Notes under the pieces: generated by a model
Seen by the model: only the letters and a program-made list of their open reading frames with translations
Told to the model about the DNA's origin: nothing
Database searches by the model: none
Assembly (NCBI GenBank): GCA_019637615.1
Contig: JAHBVJ010000028.1
Span: 53,920-117,919 of the forward strand
Direction: 5' to 3'
DNA length: 64,000 bases
From: Anaerolineae bacterium
GTDB taxonomy: Bacteria; Chloroflexota; Anaerolineae; Aggregatilineales; UBA2796
Translations under genes and position numbers: made by a program
Shown here: in pieces, positions 28,325 through 36,126 of the stretch
How positions within the stretch are numbered: position 1 is the first letter of the stretch
Layout of the letters: each line of letters opens with the position of its first letter

Positions 28325-28936
28325 ATGAGTGACGCGACGCCGACCCCCATCCCCGTGATGCCTGTTCAAGAGGATGGCCCATTTAAGCGCTTGAATGCAT
28401 TCCTAGACAAATATGTGCTGCCGTATCCTGTGCGCTATCTGACCAACCGCCTCACTATCTTGGCGACCTTGGGCTTGCTCATCCCGCTGATCTTTTTCAC
28501 GAAGGAACAAGCCTTTGTGAACACATTGAACAGTTACCTGAACGTGATGTCGGTCGTAGTAAGCAGCACCGTGCTGTTGTATTCAACCATCTCCGAAGCC
28601 CGCGACCGGATCGCCAGCGCCCGCCGTGAACAGATCGCCGCGTTGCACCAAGCCAAGGTCGATGAACGCGCACAAGAAGATCATGAGCGCATCGAGCAAA
28701 TGCATCAGCATCTTGATGAGCTACGCCGCGAGGTGATGGATCATGTCAGCACGTCGCTGAATGAGATACAGAAGATTTTGATGGAACGCCTAGATACCAT
28801 GCACAGCACTGACCAAGCGCAGTTGACCGCCATGCATGAAGCGGTGATGGATGCCAACCAGCGTCATCATGAACAGATCGCGGCGCTCTCGGCAATGGTC
28901 GAGTCGCTCAAGGACGACGGCTCTAACGAAGAGTGA
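28325..28936 (+). CDS. Two-helix membrane protein with C-terminal coiled coil, unknown
   Basis: 203 residues. A Pro-rich N-terminus is followed by two hydrophobic segments (about 43-60 and 72-90). From ~92 to the end there is a long charged, His/Gln/Glu-rich coiled coil (I-E-Q-M-H-Q-H-L-D-E-L). I do not recognise a family. The layout suggests an anchored oligomer with a cytoplasmic coil. The start is supported by ggagtgaccc just before ATG. It stands alone on the plus strand. Confidence 0.8.
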   Translation: MSDATPTPIPVMPVQEDGPFKRLNAFLDKYVLPYPVRYLTNRLTILATLGLLIPLIFFTKEQAFVNTLNSYLNVMSVVVSSTVLLYSTISEARDRIASARREQIAALHQAKVDERAQEDHERIEQMHQHLDELRREVMDHVSTSLNEIQKILMERLDTMHSTDQAQLTAMHEAVMDANQRHHEQIAALSAMVESLKDDGSNEE

Positions 28937-29000
28937 CGGCGTCAGTATGGCATCCTGCGGTATACGTGCCGCGCAGTGGACACTTTGCGATGGTCGGTGG

Positions 29001-29429
29001 CTAATCCGTCACATTTTTGTAGGCGACCACCCTATCCGGCACCATGCGCATGACCCATTCGCCGTCGATGCCGTTGCGCTTGCCGAATTCTTCCGCCCGA
29101 TCCGTGCCCATGTAGCGTCCGCCGATGATCGTCGCCCACTGGCGCGAGGCTTCCGGCGAGGCGTCGAGTAATTCGGCTTTGCCCTCTAGCAGCACATAGT
29201 GAAACGGGGGCTGATCATGATCGACGCAGATGGCGACGCGCCCATCTCGCAAGATATTTTTCATTTTGACCGACGTATGCCACGCGGTGAAAATCAGCGT
29301 CTCGCCATCCAAGATAAACCAGATCGGGACGACATGCGGGCGACCATCTTCGCGGACGGTCGCCAACTTGCCGCAGCGGGCGGGAGCATTCAAAAAGGCC
29401 AGATACTCCGCTTTACTCATCTCTTCCAT
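29001..29429 (-). CDS. PPOX-class split-barrel protein, F420/FMN-dependent
   Basis: About 142 residues; the ATG at 29429 has aggtga at good spacing, whereas an upstream GTG at 29438 lies on that site. G-K-L-A-T-V-R-E-D-G-R-P-H-V-V-P-I-W-F is the typical first strand pair of pyridoxamine-phosphate-oxidase-like proteins, and S-V-K-M-K-N-I-L-R-D-G-R-V-A follows. The closest remembered group is the Rv1155-type F420 reductases. Substrate unknown. Confidence 0.88.
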   Translation of the reverse strand: MEEMSKAEYLAFLNAPARCGKLATVREDGRPHVVPIWFILDGETLIFTAWHTSVKMKNILRDGRVAICVDHDQPPFHYVLLEGKAELLDASPEASRQWATIIGGRYMGTDRAEEFGKRNGIDGEWVMRMVPDRVVAYKNVTD

Positions 29430-29677
29430 CAACTTCACCTTTTCTGATTGCGTGTGAGGCCGTTCGACATTGTAACTAAATGCTACGACTTCGCGGGAAC
29501 GCTAAGTCCAACTGCTGACTTTGGCAGATGTCGTACCGAGCGAATATGAGGAAATGGTGTGATGAGGGTAAACGTCCAACTTAGTTTATAAATTATTGTA
29601 TATAAAACATGGAGTTTGGTGTTACACTGGTGATGCCAATATCCACTCCTCAAATACAGATTCAAAGGATTTTTTTC

Positions 29678-30445
29678 ATGGCAGACAATGTTAATCCCTT
29701 AACGTTGCAAGATAAGGTCGTGGTCATCACGGGCGCGGCGCAAGGCATCGGTGAAGCGACGGCGAAATTGTGCGCGGAACGTGGTGCGACTGTCGTGCTG
29801 GCAGACTATAACGCGGCCAACGGTGAAAAAGCCGCCGCCGCCATCCGTGAGCAGGGCGGCAAAGCGGAATTCATCGCCGTCGATGTACGCAATGCCGAGC
29901 AAGTCAAGGCGCTGTTCGATGCGGTACAGCAGCGGCACGGACGCCTCGATAAGCTGGTGTGCGCAGCGGGCGTGCTCAAAGGCCCGTTTTTGCAGCCGGA
30001 AGATCTGCCGCTGGAAGATTTCGAAGCGACGATTGACATCAACATCAAAGGCGTCTTTCTATGCTCCAAATACGCGACGCCGCTGCTGGCAGCCAGCGCC
30101 AACAGCGTGATGATCGTGGTAGCCTCCGGTGCGGGCGTGATCGGGCCAAGCTCGTCATTAGCCTATGGTGCCAGCAAAGGCGGCGCGAATGGGCTAGGCA
30201 TGACGCTGCAATCGCATCTGGCGCAGCGCAGCATCCGCGTCAATGTGATTTGCCCCGGTAACATCGTGACGGATATGAAGATGAGCGTAGAAGTCGCCAA
30301 GGCGCAGCGCGATGGTACATCCGTCGAAGCGGCGGTTGAAGTCGCCAAGCAAAATTATGGCGTGCCGAGCGGCGTTGCCAAGGTGATCGCGTTCATGATC
30401 TCGGACGAGGCGGATTATCTGCGCGGTGCCGTGTTCACGCGGTAA
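29678..30445 (+). CDS. SDR-family oxidoreductase
   Basis: 255 residues; the ATG at 29678 follows aaagga. Cofactor motif T-G-A-A-Q-G-I-G near residue 19, C-A-A-G-V at ~94, and catalytic S-G-A-G ... Y-G-A-S-K-G-G. The 3' end lacks the usual G-x-x-x-x-V-D-G-G and ends at R-G-A-V-F-T-R, slightly short but common among these. The physiological reaction is not predictable. A hairpin follows. Confidence 0.93.
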   Translation: MADNVNPLTLQDKVVVITGAAQGIGEATAKLCAERGATVVLADYNAANGEKAAAAIREQGGKAEFIAVDVRNAEQVKALFDAVQQRHGRLDKLVCAAGVLKGPFLQPEDLPLEDFEATIDINIKGVFLCSKYATPLLAASANSVMIVVASGAGVIGPSSSLAYGASKGGANGLGMTLQSHLAQRSIRVNVICPGNIVTDMKMSVEVAKAQRDGTSVEAAVEVAKQNYGVPSGVAKVIAFMISDEADYLRGAVFTR

Positions 30446-30463
30446 ATAGTGCAGAACAGCGAT

Positions 30464-30493
30464 GCCCTTACAGAGCCAATAAGCTGTAGGGGC
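30464..30493 (+). terminator. Hairpin after the SDR gene
   Basis: gcccttacag / ctgtaggggc arms with a 10-base loop, 19 bases after the SDR stop. No T-run follows, so it may be a weak terminator or a fragment of a dispersed repeat. Confidence 0.45.
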
Positions 30494-30522
30494 GTTCACG
30501 CCAAAAATATGACATTTTTCCA

Positions 30523-30551
30523 TTGACGAGACGCCCAACGACCTTTATAGT
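30523..30551 (+). promoter_or_regulatory. Sigma-70-type promoter for the Eis-like acetyltransferase
   Basis: ttgacg, 17 bases, tatagt. This gives a ~185-base leader before the GTG at 30744. The leader contains a small ctcagc-gt-gctgag hairpin followed by ggcatttt near 30697-30715. Confidence 0.65.
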
Positions 30552-30743
30552 AACAAGTATGTTTACAAAGAACGTGGCACAAGTCCTCTAAGCTAGGAAT
30601 CAACAAACCTAGCGCCCTCTCCTGAACGTCTCAGCCCCTCGGCTGACGATGTAGTTTGGTATTCGCACATCACTTCACTCGATTGATCATAGTTCTCAGC
30701 GTGCTGAGGGCATTTTACTTGCTTCCTGAAGGAAGGTTCCATC

Positions 30744-32033
30744 GTGTTAACTCCCACACTGCTATCCTCTACTATCCCATGTGATCGTCCTCTCGATGAT
30801 GGGCTGCGCTTACGTTCACTGCGCGACGAAAACGACTTGGAGCGCTTAAGTAAGCTGTATGGCGATGTATTCGGCGCGGAGGTCGTCGGGATGACGCGTG
30901 CGCTCGTGCTGCATCATCCGACCACCAGCCCGGAGCACTGGCTGTTCATCGAAGACGAAGCCAACGGGCAGATCGTCTCCGCGTTGGCGCTCTTGCCGTG
31001 GACATGGCGCTACGAAGATGTCACGCTACAGGCTGGCGAGATGGGCATCGTCGCCACCGCCGACGGCTACCGCAATCGCGGCCTGATCCGCACGCTCGTT
31101 GGTCGCTTCAAGGAACTGCTGCGTGAGCAAGAATTCGACATCAGCCAGATTGAGGGCATCCCGTATTTCTACCGTCAGTTCGGTTATGAATACGCCATGC
31201 CGCTTGAACCCAACTGGTACATCGAGCTGCACGACATCCCCGACGCAGCGAGCGAGGCGGTGCAGCAGTACACCTATCATCCTGCCACGCTGCATGATAT
31301 TCCCGTCCTGATGCAGATGTACGACGAGGCTGCCTCGTCGCTGGAGATTCACAACGTGCGCAGTGAAGGGGTCTGGCGCTTCTTGTTCGAGCAGGCAGAA
31401 AATACCGCCTCACACGGTGAAACGTGGCTCATCATGGACGCGCAGCAGCAGATCGTCGGCTACTTCCGTATCTCGCAGATCGGCTTTGGCAACGGCTTGA
31501 TCGTGAGCGAAACTTCACGCCTGAGCAATACGCTGGCGGAAGCGCTGTTACATCAACTTAAGCACATGGCAATCACGCACGCCAAGCCGAACATCCGCCT
31601 GAACATCCCCGCTACCAGCGATCTCGTGAAGGTGGCACGCTGTTGGGGCGCGCGCGACACCGGCACCTACGCGTGGCAAATCCATCTGCCGGACATCGCG
31701 CGACTGCTGCGCAAGCTCATGCCTGTGCTCGAACGACGTATCGCGAACAGCCCCTTCGCCGGATTGAGCCAAAATGTATGCCTCAATCTGTATAAAGAGA
31801 CGTTCGAACTGCGCTTCGTGCAAGGCAAGCTGACGGAAGTGGCGTCCATCGGCTACAAAGAAGGCGGCGAGATTCGCATTCCGCCGTTGCTGTTTGCGCC
31901 GCTGCTGTTGGGCTACCGCAGTCGTGAAGAACTCAACCGCTGCTATCCCGATGTATCGATCTGGGGACGCTCGCAGTTCTTGATCGACGTGCTGTTTCCC
32001 AAACTGGAGTCATTCTTCTACACCAACTACTGA
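30744..32033 (+). CDS. Eis-like GNAT N-acetyltransferase with SCP2-like C-terminus
   Basis: 429 residues, GTG start nine bases after aaggaagg. The first ~150 residues form a GNAT domain (A-G-E-M-G-I-V-A-T-A-D-G-Y-R-N-R-G-L-I-R: acetyl-CoA loop). A second, diverged GNAT-like domain follows (~180-300). The last ~100 residues resemble the SCP2-like domain of Eis-type proteins. Family members acetylate amines on antibiotics or proteins; the substrate here is unknown. A long leader and strong promoter suggest individual control. Confidence 0.85.
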   Translation: MLTPTLLSSTIPCDRPLDDGLRLRSLRDENDLERLSKLYGDVFGAEVVGMTRALVLHHPTTSPEHWLFIEDEANGQIVSALALLPWTWRYEDVTLQAGEMGIVATADGYRNRGLIRTLVGRFKELLREQEFDISQIEGIPYFYRQFGYEYAMPLEPNWYIELHDIPDAASEAVQQYTYHPATLHDIPVLMQMYDEAASSLEIHNVRSEGVWRFLFEQAENTASHGETWLIMDAQQQIVGYFRISQIGFGNGLIVSETSRLSNTLAEALLHQLKHMAITHAKPNIRLNIPATSDLVKVARCWGARDTGTYAWQIHLPDIARLLRKLMPVLERRIANSPFAGLSQNVCLNLYKETFELRFVQGKLTEVASIGYKEGGEIRIPPLLFAPLLLGYRSREELNRCYPDVSIWGRSQFLIDVLFPKLESFFYTNY

Positions 32034-32049
32034 GGTACGGGAAGTACAT

Positions 32050-32095
32050 GCATCTTGGTCAAGCCCGCCCGTCCGGACGTACTTGACCAAGATGC
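32050..32095. terminator. Long bidirectional hairpin between convergent genes
   Basis: Perfect 14-base arms gcatcttggtcaag / cttgaccaagatgc with an 18-base GC-rich loop (gtccggac inside), 16 bases after the acetyltransferase stop and 19 before the binding-protein stop. No clear T-run. Confidence 0.7.
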
Positions 32096-32114
32096 GCTTG
32101 ATAAGGAGGAGCGA

Positions 32115-33380
32115 TTAGGCGAGCGCCTTTTCAAGTTCCTTGATGATGGTATCGACGCACTGCTCGACGGACTGCCCGCCGATCAACACCTTCTGGAACT
32201 CCGGCAGCACCACCTTCTGCGCCCAACCAGCGTAGCCGATAAAGCGTGGCGGCAGGATGCCAAACTTCTGTGTGGCGACAGCAGCATCGTAAGCGGAATT
32301 GCTCGTGATACGCGGATCGGTGGCGACGGCTTCGGAGACGGGGAAGTAGCCTGTCTTTTCCAAGAAGGTAATGGCGGCATCGCTCTCGCCCCAGAACGCC
32401 AGCCAATCCCACGCGGCATCAGCATTCTCATCCTTCATCATGCCGTTGTACTGGAAGCTGACGCGGGCGATTTGCGCCTTTGGCCCCTTCGGGCGTACAT
32501 ACGTACCGAACTTGTCGCCCAGCGCGGCGGTGATTTCTGCCAGCGAGCCGGTGTGATGCCAGACCATCGCGGTTTGTCCGGTCTTGAAGGCATCCATGAT
32601 CTGACGGAAACTGTCGTTGGGGGCACTGGGCGGGACGACCTTATGCACCGTGAACAGTTCTGACCAGAACTTGATGGCGTCCATCGCTTTGGCTTTGTCG
32701 ATGGCGGCCTTGCCATCCACTACAAGTTCAGACCCGAAGGCTTGGATGGCATCGATGATGAAGCCTTGCCCACCGTCGCCGCCGCGCATCCCGAATCCGT
32801 AGCGATTCTTGGAAGCGTCGGTCAGCTTGATGGCGGCGTCCTGAAATTCCTGATAGGTCGTCGGCGGCGCGGCGATGCCAGCTTCCTCGAAGTAGTCCTT
32901 GCGGTAGTAGCACCAATCCACGAAAGTGAAGGAGGGCACGCCGTAAATCTTGCCATCGACGGTGACGCCATCGAAGCGGCTGTCGGGGAAGTATTTCTTG
33001 AGATCCCAGTTCTTCACGCGGTCAGTCAGGTCGATCAGCCCGCCCATCGCGACCATATCTAGCACGCGGTCAGCCGTGACCATCGCTGTGTTGGGACGCG
33101 AGTCAGCCTGCACAGCCGCGGTGAACTTCGCCATGAAGTCAGCGTTGGGGATGTTTTCCTGCACGATCTGGATGTCAGGATACTTGGCGTTGAACAACTT
33201 GATGACTTCTTCCATGCCAGCGAATTCGGCGTCGCTGGTGAAGTGGTGCCAATAGTTGATCGTGCCGGACTGCGCCCGCACGGACATCGGCATACGCAGC
33301 ATGTTGCCAAGCGCGAGGCCAGCCGTACCAATAGCGGCGGACTTGAGGAATGAACGACGACTAAATTTTGACTTCGACAT
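32115..33380 (-). CDS. Carbohydrate ABC transporter substrate-binding protein (Tat-exported)
   Basis: About 421 residues from the ATG at 33380, which follows gaaggaaag; an ATG at 33395 lies on that site. The N-terminus is a clear twin-arginine signal: S-R-R-S-F-L-K, a hydrophobic stretch, and a cut after V-R-A. The mature part is a family-1 extracellular solute-binding protein (I-N-Y-W-H-H-F-T-S, G-K-I-Y-G-V-P). It delivers a sugar or oligosaccharide to the two permeases encoded just upstream. No ATPase gene is in the cluster, so a shared MsmK/UgpC-type ATPase must serve it. Confidence 0.94.
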   Translation of the reverse strand: MSKSKFSRRSFLKSAAIGTAGLALGNMLRMPMSVRAQSGTINYWHHFTSDAEFAGMEEVIKLFNAKYPDIQIVQENIPNADFMAKFTAAVQADSRPNTAMVTADRVLDMVAMGGLIDLTDRVKNWDLKKYFPDSRFDGVTVDGKIYGVPSFTFVDWCYYRKDYFEEAGIAAPPTTYQEFQDAAIKLTDASKNRYGFGMRGGDGGQGFIIDAIQAFGSELVVDGKAAIDKAKAMDAIKFWSELFTVHKVVPPSAPNDSFRQIMDAFKTGQTAMVWHHTGSLAEITAALGDKFGTYVRPKGPKAQIARVSFQYNGMMKDENADAAWDWLAFWGESDAAITFLEKTGYFPVSEAVATDPRITSNSAYDAAVATQKFGILPPRFIGYAGWAQKVVLPEFQKVLIGGQSVEQCVDTIIKELEKALA

Positions 33381-33402
33381 ACGACTTTCCTTCATAAAAA
33401 AA

Positions 33403-34326
33403 TTACCCTTTGATCGCTCCGGCGGCGATGCCCCGGACGAGAGATTGTTGAACGAGCGCGAAGAAAATCAGGATCGGGATGATGGTGATGATGCCCGCCG
33501 CGCTGAAGGCTCCCCACGAGAGCTGGAACTCTCCGATCATCAATTTCAATCCGACAGGCCATGTACGCGAGTTCTGGCTGGTGGTGAGCATCAGCGCAAA
33601 TAAGTATTCGTTCCATGACGAGATGCCGATGAACACCGCCGTCGCGACTAGCCCTGAGCGCACCAGCGGAATCACGATCCGCCAGAAGGCCGTCAAACGC
33701 GTGCAGCCATCGATGCGCGCGGCGTCTTCCAGATCGGGCGGGAGGGCATCGAAGAACCCCTTCATCATCCAGATGCACAGCGGCAGCAGGAAGGTGGAAT
33801 AGGCCAGCGCCAACCCAAGCTGGCTATCCAGCAATTTGAGGCTCTTGAGCATGACGAACAGCGGGATAATCAGCAGCACGACGGGAAACATGCGGATGAT
33901 CAGGTACAGCAGCAGCAAACGATCACGCCACGCGAACTTGTAGCGTGAGATGGCATAGGCGGCGTGCGTACCGAGCGTCATGCAGATCACGAGCGTGAGC
34001 GCCGTCGTGATCAGGCTGTTCTTGATCAGCGACGGGAAGTTCGAGCGATTCCAGATGTTGACGTAATTCTCGAAGGTGATGTTCTTCGGGATATATTGCA
34101 GATCGGCGGTCACGATGTCGGTTTCTGGCTTGAGCGAGGTGATCAGCGTCCATACCAACGGCGCAAGGCAGAAAATCAGAATCACACCTACAAATAAGTA
34201 GATCAGGGTGTTAAAGAGAAAATCACCACGTTGTTTGACCATGCGTTGGGTTCCCTTAAAAATACTAAGGACTGAGTGCTCAGTCTTACGTCGTCTAGTC
34301 TTGGGCGACGCCAGAGACGCGGACAT
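33403..34326 (-). CDS. Carbohydrate ABC transporter permease, MalG type
   Basis: 307 residues, six membrane helices, EAA loop E-D-A-A-R-I-D-G-C-T-R-L-T-A-F-W-R-I-V-I-P-L near residue 215. The ATG at 34326 overlaps the upstream permease by 32 bases. A later ATG at 34242 with aaggga upstream gives 279 residues, the usual family length, and is a good alternative. Between the two starts lies a ctaaggactgag/ctcagtc hairpin related to a heptamer repeat family seen elsewhere in the window. Confidence 0.92.
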   Translation of the reverse strand: MSASLASPKTRRRKTEHSVLSIFKGTQRMVKQRGDFLFNTLIYLFVGVILIFCLAPLVWTLITSLKPETDIVTADLQYIPKNITFENYVNIWNRSNFPSLIKNSLITTALTLVICMTLGTHAAYAISRYKFAWRDRLLLLYLIIRMFPVVLLIIPLFVMLKSLKLLDSQLGLALAYSTFLLPLCIWMMKGFFDALPPDLEDAARIDGCTRLTAFWRIVIPLVRSGLVATAVFIGISSWNEYLFALMLTTSQNSRTWPVGLKLMIGEFQLSWGAFSAAGIITIIPILIFFALVQQSLVRGIAAGAIKG

Positions 34327-35248
34327 AAACAGCGGTGAAGATCATCAGCAATATCAACATCACCACCGAGATCGCGCCCGCATAGCCGAAATCGAACTGT
34401 GCGTAGGCCGTCAGGAAGCCGTAAGAAGACAGCACTTCCGTACCGTGACCGGGGCCACCGGATGTCAGGATCACGATGAGATCGGGCGAGTTAACCAGCC
34501 CTATAGTGCGTAACACCGTGACCGCGACGATGACAGGCCGCAGCATCGGCAGCGTGATGAACCAGAAGCGCTCCCAGCGGTTGGCACCATCGACGGCGGC
34601 AGCTTCGTAGAGATCGTCCGCGATGCCGTGCAAGCCCGCCAGCAGCAGCAGCGTGAAAAATGGGAAGCCTTGCCACAGCCCGATCATGATCACGGTGGGG
34701 AAGGCGGTAGACGGCTCGGCAAACCACGCTCGATAGTTGGTCAGCAAGCCCATCTTAACGAGGATGTCGTTGATCACGCCCAGCCGTGAGTCGAGCATCA
34801 ACGCCCAGATGTTGCCCGCAACCACCGTCGGCAGAATCCACGGGATCAGGATCAGGACGCGGGCGATGGTCATGCCACGTAAGCGCGTGTTCAGGCACAG
34901 CGCCATCGCTAACCCCAGCGCGAATTGCAACAGCACACCAGCCGTAACCCAGATCAACGTGTTCCATAAGGTTTGGATGAATACAGGGTCTTGCAGGAGT
35001 TCCGCGTAGTGTTGCAGACCGATGAAGCCAGTCCGGTCGGGACGGTTGAGCTGGTAACGTTGGAAACTGATCAGGATGCCAGATAGTACCGGGTAGATGA
35101 TGACAGCCATCACCAGCAGCAGACTAGGCAGTACAAGGATATACGCCCAGAAGCGCCCTTCAGACAGTGTAGAAAGCAACTGAAACGGGTTAAGTAGAGA
35201 ACGACGCAGTAACGGCTGTTTGGCTGTGACCGGCACGGAACTGTGCAT
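34295..35248 (-). CDS. Carbohydrate ABC transporter permease, MalF type
   Basis: 317 residues, six membrane helices, EAA loop D-L-Y-E-A-A-A-V-D-G-A-N-R-W-E-R-F-W-F-I-T-L-P around residue 225. It is first in the permease-permease-binding protein order and forms the inner-membrane channel with the MalG-type partner. An A+T-rich region upstream probably holds the promoter. Confidence 0.93.
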   Translation of the reverse strand: MHSSVPVTAKQPLLRRSLLNPFQLLSTLSEGRFWAYILVLPSLLLVMAVIIYPVLSGILISFQRYQLNRPDRTGFIGLQHYAELLQDPVFIQTLWNTLIWVTAGVLLQFALGLAMALCLNTRLRGMTIARVLILIPWILPTVVAGNIWALMLDSRLGVINDILVKMGLLTNYRAWFAEPSTAFPTVIMIGLWQGFPFFTLLLLAGLHGIADDLYEAAAVDGANRWERFWFITLPMLRPVIVAVTVLRTIGLVNSPDLIVILTSGGPGHGTEVLSSYGFLTAYAQFDFGYAGAISVVMLILLMIFTAVYVRVSGVAQD

Positions 35249-35587
35249 ATATAAGTTCCATTCTAAATAACAAAATTCAGTACGATAACTATGTACAAAA
35301 AATAGGGGCGATCAATTTATTCAGGTCATGATTGGAAACTATATAAATTATAAATCCAATTGGTAATCCGTGCAAGTTGGGTCATCTGATAGCTCACCGC
35401 TGAAACGCAGCCGCATGTTGTTAACAGTTGCTTGCCCTGTCACAATCACCGAACGCACTGAAGTTTGAGGGCTGTTTTCCCATTCTTTCGGTTAGTTTTC
35501 GTAGAGAGCTATGCTAGTTTCCCCTTCCTGTGATAGAATCTCCTGTTGTTGAGATTGGGTGTAGTACGGCTAGTGTGGAGAATAAAA
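35249..35587. other. A+T-rich divergent intergenic region
   Basis: 339 bases between the divergent sugar-import genes and hsp20. Notably A+T-rich at 35250-35370, so both promoters probably lie here. I see no clear operator; a gatagaat at about 35533 could be a -10 for hsp20, without a convincing -35. Confidence 0.4.
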
Positions 35588-36061
35588 ATGGAATTTCCTC
35601 GCCAAATCGGCCTATCCGATGATCCTGTCGATAACGATATGGCGCTGGAGTCACCATTGCCGCAGCAGCATCGCGTTAGTCAGCAGTGGATCGTGATGCA
35701 TCAGTCGAATGCGTGGCAGCCGCCCACCGATGTGTTCGAACTTGATGACCGATTAGTGGTGATGGTAGAAATCGCGGGGATGCGCGATGGCGAATTCAAT
35801 GTCGCTTTGCAAGAACGACGCCTCGCAATCAGCGGCACGCGCCAACGTAGCGTGCGCGAAGGGTTAGCCTATCATCAGATGGAAGTGCGTTATGGTCGCT
35901 TCCACACCGAGATCATCCTCCCGTGGCCTGTCGAGCGCAACCAAGTCTCCGCTATTTATCGCGATGGATTCTTGCGTGTTGAGCTGCCCCGCGCCCGCAG
36001 TCAACAAGTGCATATTGTCGATGTCGATGTAGAAAATGACGGCAAACATCAATCGCAATAA
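35588..36061 (+). CDS. Small heat shock protein, Hsp20/alpha-crystallin family
   Basis: 157 residues from ATG 35588, preceded by gtggag; an earlier in-frame start adds 14 unlikely residues. The alpha-crystallin domain spans about 45-140: W-Q-P-P-T-D-V-F-E-L, E-I-A-G-M-R-D-G-E-F-N-V, then Y-R-D-G-F-L-R-V-E-L-P. It holds unfolding proteins for refolding by other chaperones. It is 65 bases upstream of lon, a natural heat-stress pair, and they may share a transcript. Confidence 0.95.
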   Translation: MEFPRQIGLSDDPVDNDMALESPLPQQHRVSQQWIVMHQSNAWQPPTDVFELDDRLVVMVEIAGMRDGEFNVALQERRLAISGTRQRSVREGLAYHQMEVRYGRFHTEIILPWPVERNQVSAIYRDGFLRVELPRARSQQVHIVDVDVENDGKHQSQ

Positions 36062-36126
36062 GGTGCGAATGCGTAAGCTATCCGATAACCAATGTAATAA
36101 GTATGTGTACCAAAGCGTAGAGGCAG

